Origin: Terana coerulea
Lineage: Eukaryota > Basidiomycota > Agaricomycetes > Polyporales > Phanerochaetaceae
DNA length: 29,292 nt
Assembly (NCBI GenBank): GCA_024811115.1
Contig: JAKOGH010000934.1
Span: 1-29,292 of the forward strand
Direction: 5' to 3'
The position numbers and the translations under genes are program-made. Of the stretch, positions 1 through 9,256 are shown in pieces (within the stretch, counting starts at the first letter, position 1; the number at the start of each line of letters is the position of its first letter). Under the pieces are notes generated by a model. The model was not told where the DNA came from, made no database searches, and worked only from the letters and a program-made list of their open reading frames with translations.

Positions 1-651
1 GCAAACGCTCGCACCGGCGAATGACCAGCCAAACACCCAGTTGCTCGTGCAGTTGTGTGATTCCAGGTGTTCGGGATGAACGTGGGCGCCAGAGCTAATC
101 GGAGGACGGTGAATGCTGGTCTCGCCGTCCCACGTCACCTCCTGAAGTATGAGATACCGTAGCGCGCGGAACGCAGACAACAACCGGAAGAGGCAGGCTT
201 CCGAGCGCAGATGCAGGTTGAATAAGTGAAGTCGATGAAGACGGTGAAGGCCTGAGATCCCTGGACGAAGGGTTTGAGGCAGGCAGGTGCATACTATGCT
301 GGTTGGCTGCCAATGCCGGTTTGAGAGCTTGAGGGTAGAGCGCCTCTCGTTGCTTGAGTTCGTAGTAACGAGAGGCCGTGTAAAGTCGCTGGGGTGATGT
401 ACTTGAAGTTCCACTCGAGGACCGGATGGACAATATGTGCTGCGAGAAACCCTGAAAGGCGAGAACGAAGGATCTGGGTAAGATACGCGACGTCCACGGG
501 CGAACGAAGGCAGATGCTGGCGAAGAGGAAAGGATCCAAGCCGGTAGCTCCATTGATAGCAGACTAGAGACAGTAGGGATATCCATGCCATAGACCTGCT
601 TTGGTCATACAGTGCGACAAGCGCGTCCAAAATGGCATGGATGATCTGTGG
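1..651 (-). pseudogene. Unidentified degraded coding-like segment
   Basis: Read on the minus strand, several stretches look protein-like but lie in different frames. One near 600-650 contains ALVALYDQSRSMAWISLLSL. One at about 294-540 contains FLFASICLRSPVDVAYL and VLEWNFKYITPATLHGL. One near the window start contains LRYLILQEVTWDGETS and NWVFGWSFAGASVC. I see no family motif and no convincing splice sites joining them, so a broken gene is more likely than an intact one. The segment ends at the left edge of the element starting at 653, so coding sequence may have continued into 7923 onward before that insertion. I do not recognise a function. Confidence 0.3.
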
Positions 652-652
652 G

Positions 653-684
653 CAAGGGGCGTCCGATCCAACAATCTTCGGTAA
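653..684 (+). repeat. Left terminal inverted repeat of the CxC5/CxC6 element
   Basis: This arm starts CAAGGGGCGTCCGAT and ends ACAATCTTCGGTAA. It matches the reverse complement of the right end with two or three substitutions near its middle. The last two bases (AA) also match the right arm if sequence left of the inserted MITE is included. Confidence 0.8.
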
Positions 685-1459
685 CGAACTACCCCCGGGA
701 GTTATATGCTCGGAGGTGGAAAGTACAATGTACACCGTCGTACAGTGATGTACACCACCAAATCAGGATATCGTGCGATAAGATAGCATGGCGATCGATG
801 GTCGGCACTGAAGGCGCCGGAGATTCTCCGGCGCCGTTCGGTGTATGGCACCGACCTTTCGTGTAGTGTTGTGCATGTTGGCGGAGTATGGTGGCATTCG
901 ATGCCCTTCAACGTAGTCTACTGTACATAGATATACTATGATAAATACAACTGGGAGTCACTGGCCGTCGGTGAAGTACGGCGGCAGGCACTGTATGCTT
1001 GTGGGGTCTGGTGCAGGTTGGCGGGGGCTGGTGCAGGTTGATGACTGCCGCCGAACTTCTGTACAGCTTTTTGAAGGTATTGTATGCATACCTGACTATC
1101 ACTATGTAAGCAACGGTGTCCAGTGGACTTTGGCAAAGTCCGGGAGAGATTGTGTGACAAGTCACAATCCGTGACCAACTTCCCAAACAGGAAGGCTCCC
1201 AAGAACAAACTTGGACTGGCATCGCATCGGCGCAGAACTGCCCGTTTATAGTACTGTGTCTATGCGGGATCTCCCTATATGTGTTCGCATTTGTGGCTAA
1301 CTCTACTTTAGGTAAGAATCTGCGCAATACATCACGAATTATGACAAAACAGGGCAGCTTGAGTCAGCCGGCACCGTCTGAAATGGAATCTCGCACAGAG
1401 GCGCAAATTAGTTGTGTCTGCGCTTTCTCCCCCTCTCGAGGCCTGTCACACCATCTTAA
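685..1459 (+). promoter_or_regulatory. Left subterminal region upstream of the SAP-like gene
   Basis: No supported gene lies here. The region holds two small repeats: TGTACACC twice at about 730-760, in the context GTACAATGTACACC and GTACAGTGATGTACACC, and GGTGCAGGTTG twice at about 1010-1040. Subterminal repeats in DNA transposons are often transposase-binding sites; here that is only a suggestion. The promoter of the gene starting at 1460 must lie in this region, but I see no clear TATA box close to the start. Confidence 0.35.
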
Positions 1460-3465
1460 ATGGCTGCCCCATATAAGCTTGTTGGTCCTGTGGACTCCAG
1501 GAAGAAGAAGGCTGAGCTTTTATACATAGCAGAAGAGCTTGGAATCGACTTACCCCGGCGAACACCAATAAACAGCTCATCACCATCATCAACGCATACA
1601 TCAAGAATAACACCGCAACAATCTCAGTTGACGAGAAGTTCCAGGGTCTTGTTTCCTATCGTCCGGGACTTCCAGGCGCCAAGGCCGGCAAAGCGTTGTC
1701 GAAGGAGACTGGGAAGCAGAGCGTTGATAAGACAGCCGAGGATCAGGAAGAGGATGAAAAAGGGCCTGTTGTTCCCACAGGGTGCGCACAGATATTTCCT
1801 CGCAAATGCGAACACAGTACTTACCTGTCACAATAATACAGGGCGCATAGGAAGCTGCTCGACAAAGGGCTTCCTGTTGACCCTCCACCGCTCTTCAAGC
1901 CCCTCAAAGGAGCAACAGGAAAGCCCAAAGTGCCAGGCGAGTATGCTTTAATTCGCTTAGAAAATGATGGGGATCTCAACGCATTCAATACAGTGAACAG
2001 CCGCTCATCACCGACTGGTCTCACGGATAGGAGCTCTCCGCACCGACTAAGGACGAGGAACGCCAGGAAATAGACAAGGCGGAAGAAAGACCGGAGACTT
2101 CTATACGGCAGACGACTTGCCGAAAACGCCTAGTAAAGGTAGCCGGCAGAAAGGCTCGAAGAACCGTGAGTAAACCCTGCATTAATTGCTGCAAAGGCTT
2201 ATGTGCCGCCGTGCCCTACGTACTAGGTCTGATCATCGTCAAGTTCCACGACCATCGTAATGAGGACTCACGTGCAGAGGAAGTTTGCCTCTTCGAAGGC
2301 AATAACGTTACGGTTGAACACCGAAAGGTCAACGGCGAGTTTCAGTACTGCGCGAAGCTGTCAGAAATACTCCTGCAGCCATCAACGAAAGCTCACCTGT
2401 AAAGCGTAAGTATATATATCCATCTGTACTATTAAACGATGTTAATGACGACTTGTATAGAGCGTGGAGGACGTCTGTGGCGGTGGACTCACTGGTTCTG
2501 GTGCTCGCACTAAGCTTGGCTCACTTGAAGCTATCGTATCCGGTCAGCTCCCACAGCCATTCGCTGTGGACAAGGTCAACACGTGTCCTCTTACAATGCA
2601 AGAGGACGATCCAGATGTTTTGATTTGTGAGGTATACTATGAACCGAGCCCACCTGCGGTATGAACAATTAGTCAATGCACCAGCTGTTCACAAACTCAA
2701 TCTATGAACAAATAGATAACCCACGTACCTTCCGATGCCACATCTGCTGTTGTGGCAGCTCATGTGCATGTGAAGCTTGAGCCCGAACTATTGATCTCAC
2801 CAACGACGACGAGTCTATGTTGATATCACCGCCCGGGCTCCAACTCCCGCAGTGAAAGGATTGCAATCTGCAGGTTTGCGGATCACTTCCATGCGTGGCT
2901 GAATGAACAGCTTGACGGTCCGGAAAAATCCTGGAAGAAGGCAACAACAATGGGGGACATCTTGGAGCGCAGGCTTGCCGTGGTAGACGCCATTGAGACC
3001 TTAGAGAAGCGGAGCTGGGATCGGTCCAGTGGTGGGTATATGGTCCCTCATGGTACGCACCACATTTCTCTAACACAACAAACGAGGGCTGACCTGGTGT
3101 TGCAGACATGAGCCAATATGCTGGACGCACCTTTACAAGGGAAGATGTCACTCTTGCACTACGCCTGACTCACTCAGTTAGCGCAGGAGATGCCCAGCTA
3201 TTCAAGGCCTTAGTTCTACGCCGTCTGCCTGCTGTGAATGCATGGTACAAGAACCCAAAGGGCGAAGGCGGAGAAGTTTGCAGCCATGACTGCCGCTGCT
3301 TTCAAGCGATATGTTGAGAGAGCTCTGGAGAAGGGCAAGAGCAACGAGAAGGTCAGAAATGGCAAGGGAAAGCGGCGTGCAGAAGAGACCAGCAGCGATG
3401 AAGAGACCAATGCCGCACAGGTCAGTAAGAAGAGTAAAGTGCGGCGGGGAATCGCTCAGCTCTGA
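1460..3465 (+). pseudogene. SAP-like, charged nuclear-type protein gene of the element (broken)
   Basis: The ATG at 1460 opens MAAPYKLVGPVDSRKKKAEL, then IAEELGID, a short two-helix pattern like SAP DNA-binding domains. The frame shifts near 1550 and continues with INAYIKNN and FQGLVSYRPG, then an acidic stretch (DQEEDEKGP). A good 60-nt intron (1782-1841, GT...ACAG) joins PTG to AHRKLLDKG in frame. Further likely introns are about 2406-2460 (GTAAGT...TATAG), 2660-2717 and 3052-3105. Later exons read FHAWLNEQLDGPEKSW, MSQYAGRTFTREDVTLALRL and a Lys/Glu-rich C-terminus with RAEETSSDEE and KKSKVRR, which resembles a nuclear-localisation tail. A single-base frameshift near 3262 separates the last two. 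DNA binding is inferred from the SAP-like start and basic tail only. Confidence 0.55.
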
Positions 3466-3699
3466 GGATTTGGATAACCATGACATTGCAGTATCTCCGT
3501 AGATGTACTGTGCAATGGTGTATTGGTCTTACAAATGTATGCGAGGTTATATGCTACACTGCAACTATAGGGTAGATGTAAGATTCATGGTCTTAAATGC
3601 AATTGAAGAGTGGCAAACCTGGTACAAAACAATCGTTGCAATTGGGACCATGACTTGCATGTCAGCTATCCTTGAGCTCACTTCAGACGCAGCCTGACT
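3466..3699. other. Spacer between the two element genes
   Basis: This interval separates the basic C-terminus of the SAP-like gene from the first segment that resembles the CxC5 protein. A 64-codon open frame at 3503-3697 shows no recognisable motif. The true start of the downstream gene is not visible and may lie here. Confidence 0.3.
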
Positions 3700-5948
3700 G
3701 TCAGCCTTCCTCAACCCTTCTTCCTGCTATGCCCGCAACAGTGCCGGGACTTGGTGTTTGTTCTTGAGCACTTCTTTCCTGCTGATCTGCCCATCAGTAA
3801 TGCTCTCTATGTTCTGGGAACACTTATGGCCTTACAACACATGCTATATCTCCATAGACGGCAGCGTATCGATCCTCATCAGCCTCGAGAAACGGCTTGG
3901 ACAACTTCGATAGTTCAAATCATTGCTGCCGCCTTTGGCCAGGTCTATCCATTGACAGGGCAAAAGACGACCCAGATGTCAACGCAAATCACTAAGGCCG
4001 TGCTGAGGATATTTCAAATGATATAGAGCAAGTATATGAGTTCTTAGGCGTGGAAGAGGACAACAATGCACTACACACCATATTCAAATCACAGCATCCT
4101 ATCCTTACAACATCCCGCGTTACTTGGCCTTTGCCCACCGACTGAGCCACTTTGTTCCTTACGGCGGTGTCTCGCTCCAAGCCATTCAAGTGCTCGGAAA
4201 TGACTTTACGTGGTGAAAGGGTACTCTGGCAGTCGCTCACTGCCGCTCTTGCAGGGCGGATTACTATCCAAACCGGGTGACATTCAAGGGTCCGTCAGGC
4301 GATCGGATGCAGCGGCTGGAATATGATGCAACCACCTATGCATCTCAAAGCATGGCATTTGGTGCGACAGAAGGGTTGCCCGAGCCCAAGAGAATGCTGT
4401 ACGGCAATTTCGTTCTGGGTGGGCAAACTTCGCAAACTGGATCAATGCAATGATACTAGATGGACCAAGAATGACGAACCGACAGTCACAGCGGCTCTTC
4501 ATGGAGCATTTCTCCCGCAAGCTCCTAGTATCACACGGTCATTCCGAGAACTTCACGTGCAACGCCAACCTGGATGCCGCCAACTTCGCTTCTGCTGTCC
4601 GGGATGTTATAGGAAAAAATGGAGTGATACCATCTGCAATTCACCACGGATGTATGGACTGCACTCACCACAAGCGCTATCGTGCTGATCTTCTTGCGGA
4701 GGGTGCACTCTTGGACGAGGAACTTGAGAGAGGAGGAATGGCAGATGCAGACATGGTTGGTATGCCAGAGGTTGAGGGAGAAGAGCAGGAAGACGAGGAG
4801 GGTATGGATGTAGAGGAAAAGGGAGGGCAAGGGCGAGACGGCGGCTTTCCCCAAGGCCTCCCACGGTTGCCACCCGCTCAAGAGGCTCCGGCCAGGAGCG
4901 CCTCGAGGCTATGTGCGTATGGCAGTTGTGGATGGGAAGACTATTGGTCATCGAGTGGGTTCAGATTAAGCACGTCTACTATCTCGAAGCTCACCATATG
5001 GAAATCAGATCTGTGCGCTTGACGCCTGCACTGAGCCGCTTGTCAATTTCAAGAATGGTCGCTTTTGTGCACTGCATCTTGAGTTCCTTGGCGACAAGTG
5101 CGGAATCATGCCCTGCGGAAGAAATAGACAGTCGCCGAGTGATATGACATGTGACGATCCAGAACACATTGCGTGGTACAAGTCCTACAAAAACCGCTTC
5201 GAAAGAATGTTGTATCCAAATGTCCGCCGAGTTATCCGTCAATAGAGGCAACAAGGCGGTCAAGGGGATGGGAACAACAACGAACCTGCGCTTCGACTCA
5301 ACCTTCCACCGCTTGGCACTCCATGAAATGAGGTCGTCCACACCTTTCGCGCACGAACTGTGTACTGCCTAGAGACAGTTCAGTGGTCATCGCGGAATGC
5401 CTGTGGGGTGGGGAAAGTGCTACAGATCAGAAAGCGCACCTCAAGTCATGGGAATCTTGAACCGGATCTGGGCCGGCAATGAGGAGCTACGACCCAGCTT
5501 CCTCTGCTACGACAATGCCTGTGATCTTCTCAGACATGTCATCACTCAGAACGTGGACGACCTTTGGTTGAGGGCCACCACGTTTGTGGACGCATGGCAT
5601 TATATCGGGCACAGAGCGACCGATGCATTGTGCCGTCTATGGTGTAACCCTGCCCCAACAAATGGTACACAGCCAGATTTAGTTCTAGTTGAGCAAGATG
5701 GCGACGGGAATACGCACCAGACACGCGCATTCAACACCGAAACCGCGGAGCAGTTGAACGCATGGTTGAGCAACTACGAAGCGGCACTTCTCCAGATGAC
5801 GGATGTCAACTTTGACATGTTTGTCCACAGTCTCTTCCTGCTCTATAGTGAAGATATCAAGGCGCGTATTGAGAAGAAGAGCCGAGAACTTCCCGAAGAC
5901 TTCTGGGCCAATCAAGACTTCGGACTGGGAAGGCTAGAGTACCTTTGA
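3700..5948 (+). pseudogene. CxC5/CxC6 cysteine-cluster protein of KDZ-type elements (broken)
   Basis: The N-terminal part (about 3700-4230) is badly decayed. CxC5-like sequence is clear at 4238-4330 (HCRSCRADYYPN, then MQRLEYDA). The frame shifts near 4335 and continues with RAQENAVRQFRSGWANFANW, RQSQRLFMEHF and GCMDCTHHKRYR. An acidic/Gly linker follows at about 4700-4880. After a second shift near 4900 comes GYVRMAVVDGKTIGHR, a 54-nt intron (4955-5008), then the CxC6-like cluster CALDACTEPLVNFKNGRFC and CGIMPCGR. Stops lie at 5243-5245 and 5324-5326, with a third frameshift near 5395. The C-terminal block is intact from 5397: GWGKCYRSESAPQ, FLCYDNACDLLRH, VDAWHYIGHRATD, LWCNPAP, RAFNTETAEQLNAWL. 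Together about 750 codons, a plausible full length. The role of this family is unknown; the cysteine clusters probably bind zinc. Confidence 0.82.
4955..5008 (+). other. Intron in the CxC5/CxC6 gene
   Basis: GTGGGT at 4955 and ATCAG ending at 5008 flank a 54-nt segment containing an in-frame stop. Removing it joins GKTIGHR to ICALDACTEP exactly at the start of the cysteine cluster. Confidence 0.75.
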
Positions 5949-7519
5949 GGTAAGTATCTTGCCACTGAGTTCAGCTGCAACTTGTATTGACATACTTTAC
6001 TGCTAGCAATGAATATCACCAGCCTGCCGAATCCGGGGATCTAGTTCTAAGCTCTAATGTTGCAAGAGTAGAGTACCTGTATGCCGGATAGTACACAAAG
6101 GGTGTCAGAACGTGCTTTAGTGACGGATTCAGACGAGACGGCTGTTTGGTATGCGTGACGGCCGGCGACTACTTGGTATGATGCGCGCACTTACTGAGTT
6201 GAACTCAGCACGGTTTTGACATTTGCTACTCATATTCAGATGTATTTTTGATCCGCTAACCTCAGCATACATCATTATCGATCGCAGTTCACTGTAGTTC
6301 ACCAGTGTTCAGTGCCTGCCGTTGGAAGTACAGTGAAGTGTGCCGATGCCCGGCACCCGGTGATGCCCGGCAGCAAGGTTTGCCGAACGACAGCAGTGGC
6401 GGCTGAGTTCCAGCGGCGGCTGCATCGGCCATGCGGTGACCTCTGCCGGCCTATGGCAAACTACACCGACAGTCGGCGGACCTTCCACTCCCGAGCATAT
6501 TACTGCCCCGGGTTAACCCTGGCGCTTATTGAACGGGGTCCTCAGGTACAGTGAGATCTAGTTAGAGATCTCGTTCTCACGGGCTCATGCGGAAGCGCGA
6601 CGTCGCCCAACCTGGTTCTTCCACCAACCTCGCTCTACATAACGTTGCGGAATGGTCAGGCGGTGTCCTGTGAGCTGCACGGTCAGCTCCACAGGCAATT
6701 ATGCTGCCTGACCCATGTTCTGTGACGTTGTGTCATGTCTCTTTACCTAGTCTCTCGGTCCTGGTTTATAGTCTTCCGTCGCCACTGGATTTTAGAAGAG
6801 ACTGGGATGCGAGGAAGCGAGCAGAGAACGGGAAAGCCTTAGGGGTGGAATGAGGGCAAATTAGGTGAGTTATGTAAATTACTTTGTCCGCATTGACCTT
6901 ACGCTGTTTTGTTTGCAGAATCTCGCAGCCTACACCTCCACTGCCCACACATCTGCCCCTTTCCGCACTCACGAGCCACTCTATCTCGCCTTAACCTACT
7001 CAACTCACGATCCCCCATTATCTCCTACTGTACATCACCGGTACCTCAAATATAATGCAGCCATGCCGATACCTTCCACTCCAGTCAGCGACCAGCCATG
7101 GACTCCGCCTGGCTGCACTAAGCAAGTCATGTAAGCTGGTACTTTCCGTTCCACTTGAAACCCTTTGCGGTCGAATCAATAGCTCAAGTGTCATGCATCA
7201 TGGGTCATGAACTGTTGACTGGGTTCTGTTAGCCCGGTCGAGAAGTGTGCGACACCTCCATAACCAGCGGCGTACAGTGTCAGATCCCTATCCCATTCAC
7301 TTCAGTGTGCATCTTACATCTTCAATCATTCATCTATAGTCCACAGTAGTATAATACTTGTCTTCTAGTACATACACTATCCTCTACCTTGTGCAGTAGA
7401 ATCTTGGTATGCACGTCTTGAGTATCTTGGGCGACCACAGCTTCCATATTTGGTATCTTAGTCAGCATACAGCTTGGGGTCCCTCAGGCGCTTCTTAGGC
7501 GCTTTCTCAAGTGCCCATT
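5949..7519. other. Non-coding right half of the CxC5/CxC6 element
   Basis: I see no convincing gene in this 1.57-kb stretch. A possible intron follows the C-terminal block (GTAAGT at 5951 to GCTAG at about 6006). A GC-rich part at about 6310-6560 has short open frames without protein character. At 6866-6918 there is a good intron-like segment (GTGAGT...TTGCAG), followed by a pyrimidine-rich leader and a short frame at 7063-7134 (MPIPSTPVSDQPWTPPGC) ending at GTAAGC. This looks like the promoter, 5' UTR intron and first exon of a third gene whose remainder is missing. 7135-7519 holds nothing recognisable. Palindrome CTGAGTTGAACTCAG lies near 6195. Confidence 0.4.
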
Positions 7520-7527
7520 ACCGAAGA

Positions 7528-7885
7528 TAGTGATTGGCAAGGGTAAACCCTCCATGCTCAGAGGGCAACCCTTACCCTTACCCTTCAATACCCTTACCCT
7601 CATAAAGGGTAAGGGTTGAGGGCTACCCTTCAAACCCTTGCCAAAATAGGCTGAAAATGGTGCTTTAAGTGCCTTTCCCCACTTACTTATAATGTCAGTC
7701 TTCTATTTGAGTCACTTACATTGGTATAAAAGCACTTACAATACTTGCAGCCCTCTCTAGCAATATGCCTAGCACTTGAATACAGACCCCTGCCAGATGA
7801 GTGTTAACTTTCCTCAACCCTTACCCTTACCCTCTGTACCCTTACCCTTAACCCTTGGAGGGTTTGCAAACCCTGCCTATCACTA
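7528..7885 (+). mobile_element. hAT-like MITE, copy 1
   Basis: 358 bp, starting TAGTGATTGGCAAGGG and ending with the near inverted copy (CCTATCACTA). The perfect 8-bp duplication ACCGAAGA flanks it at 7520-7527 and 7886-7893. Termini of the form YARNG and an 8-bp target duplication are classic for the hAT superfamily. No coding capacity. Near both ends it holds short arrays of CCCTTA and its complement, giving strong internal inverted repeats. It is inserted inside the right terminal repeat of the CxC5/CxC6 element. Confidence 0.9.
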
Positions 7886-7915
7886 ACCGAAGATTGTCAA
7901 ATCGGACGCCCCTTG
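7886..7915 (-). repeat. Right terminal inverted repeat of the CxC5/CxC6 element
   Basis: The reverse complement starts CAAGGGGCGTCCGAT and matches 653-682 with two or three mismatches. The inner end of this arm was duplicated when MITE copy 1 inserted, so ACCGAAGA appears on both sides of the MITE. Confidence 0.8.
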
Positions 7916-7922
7916 TCTGTGG

Positions 7923-8354
7923 ATAAGGATAGAAGTTGACCCGGCATGTAGGCCGAGGCTGGTGCCATTACATCAGCAGAATAAAGGAAACCTTGGAAGC
8001 GGGGTAACGCTTGTAAGCGCTTCACAGTCCGATAAGTGCTTGCAAGGTGGTACCAGCATTGCAACGGATTGGAAGCGGATACCAGTCAGGTATGCGTCTT
8101 TCAAGGGTTTCGCATCACGGAACTGCATTACAAGGCCATGTAAGATAGAAACACTGCTTGATTTTACTTACGAGACTATACCATAGCATATTTTCAATTA
8201 TCTATTCAGCTTCATTAGCCTGCTACCCATGGCGTGATTCGGGATTCTGACTGTCCATTGCAAGCCTCACACCGACCGATGAGCCATGGAAATGATGTTA
8301 ATTGATGGATAAAGGTATAGATAATGCCGTAACAGACAAAATACACCATGAACT
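7923..8354. other. Right flank between the CxC5/CxC6 element and the Plavaka gene
   Basis: No supported gene. A 74-codon open frame at 7962-8186 has no protein-family character. Sequence from about 8160 becomes AT-richer and would serve as the 3' end of the minus-strand transposase gene. I found no clear terminal repeat of the Plavaka element here. Confidence 0.3.
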
Positions 8355-9244
8355 TCAGTCATCTCTCAGTACCACCACTCCATCCTCCCTGTCTTGGGGA
8401 CCATGCCACGGCTCCTCCTCTTCACTGGCGTATTGATCATCTTCATCGGCTTCATGCTTGGAATTGCCTACTGCCCTTCGCTTGCCCTTTGCCGTCGTTG
8501 TCGCCAAGTTGCAAGTGGGGTCTCCCTCTTCGTCGTTGCCTCGAGCTTCCAACTCACCGTCACCCTCTTCATTCTCGGAGTCAGGCTCCGAGGTCGTACC
8601 CGTAGTCCATCTTCTCACCAAGCCGCTCTTCTTCCTCCTCCTCGTCAGTCTCCTCATCATGCATGTTTTCAGCCACTTCCTGGGCCATCTTCTCCAGTGC
8701 CTCGATGTCTATATTCTCCAAGTTGCCGGCAGCGACAGCACTGAGCTGGCTCGATGACGGGGCCATTGCCATCTGATGTGGTATCTTCGGTACGTGTTCG
8801 TGTGCCTTTTATAGCCTTGATAGCGTCCAATACGCATACGAGCTTGCGCGTTGGTATATGCTCGATGCCGCCCGCCAAGAAATCGCATGAGCATGTGTCG
8901 GTCCACAAACCTAATGGTTCAGATACCATGGTGAGCGGCAGGGCATCAACGGGATAAACATAGTACTCACATGTTCACGTAGTAAAAGGCATAGTTGTCA
9001 TCTGCTTCAACGCTCCCTCAGGCCAGTGCAGACGGTCTTAAGAGGTCAGTGCGTCGCTCGTGGTGAAACGCAGGTATCAGATGCACGGCACGGAGGACGA
9101 CCTTGGGGTCGACCGAAGCCAAAAGCGCCTGGTTTGTCGCTGTCCAAGAAGCCAACGCGATGGAGACGGCGAGCGGCAAAGCCGGTTTTGCTCGTGGGGT
9201 CGCAGCCGAACCAACGAACCCAGAGAAATTCGACGTTCTCCCAG
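8355..9244 (-). pseudogene. Plavaka-type transposase, C-terminal fragment
   Basis: On the minus strand, starting at the retroposon edge, it reads ENVEFLWVRWFG, AARRLHRVGFLDSD and, one frame over, DPKVVLRAVHLIPAFHHER. An in-frame stop follows LRPSALA. Next come DDNYAFYYVN and a clean 60-nt intron (8911-8970), which joins into NMFVDRHMLMRFLGG. The tail (8355-8760) is very acidic in two overlapping frames (DEETDEEEEEER; DEDDQYASEEEEPW), matching the acidic C-terminus common in this family. The stop at 8355 is the likely original end. This is the 3' part of the gene whose core lies at 17496-19884. At least three frameshifts or stops are visible. Confidence 0.82.
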
Positions 9245-9256
9245 TCTGACGCTGTC

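Larger units (their letters stand above)
653..7915 (+). mobile_element. TIR-bounded DNA element carrying CxC5/CxC6 and SAP-like genes (KDZ-associated type)
   Basis: The left end (653-684) and the reverse complement of the right end (7886-7915) match as terminal inverted repeats. Both start CAAGGGGCGTCCGAT, then differ at two or three bases, then match again through ACAATCTTCGGT. TCTGTGG lies just outside at 645-651 and again at 7916-7922. An 8-bp duplication would have one mismatch (TCTGTGGG/TCTGTGGA). The span is 7.26 kb including a MITE of 358 bp. Two degraded plus-strand genes lie inside, one of them with the CxC5/CxC6 cysteine clusters known from proteins associated with KDZ transposons. 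No KDZ transposase was recognised. It may therefore be non-autonomous, or have lost its transposase. The family assignment rests on the cargo gene and is an inference. Confidence 0.72.

Noticed and set aside
6312..6554. 80-codon plus-strand open frame
   Set aside because: GC-rich, no motif, no splice or start context, and next to other short frames of equal quality.
7528..7885. CCCTTA arrays as an interstitial telomere
   Set aside because: The arrays are short, sit inside a MITE with TIRs and 8-bp duplications, occur in three elements, and are TAAGGG rather than the usual TTAGGG.
8348..8757. Plus-strand hydrophobic frames resembling membrane proteins
   Set aside because: They are the antisense of the acidic Plavaka C-terminus; Glu/Asp codons read as Leu/Ser/Phe on the other strand.
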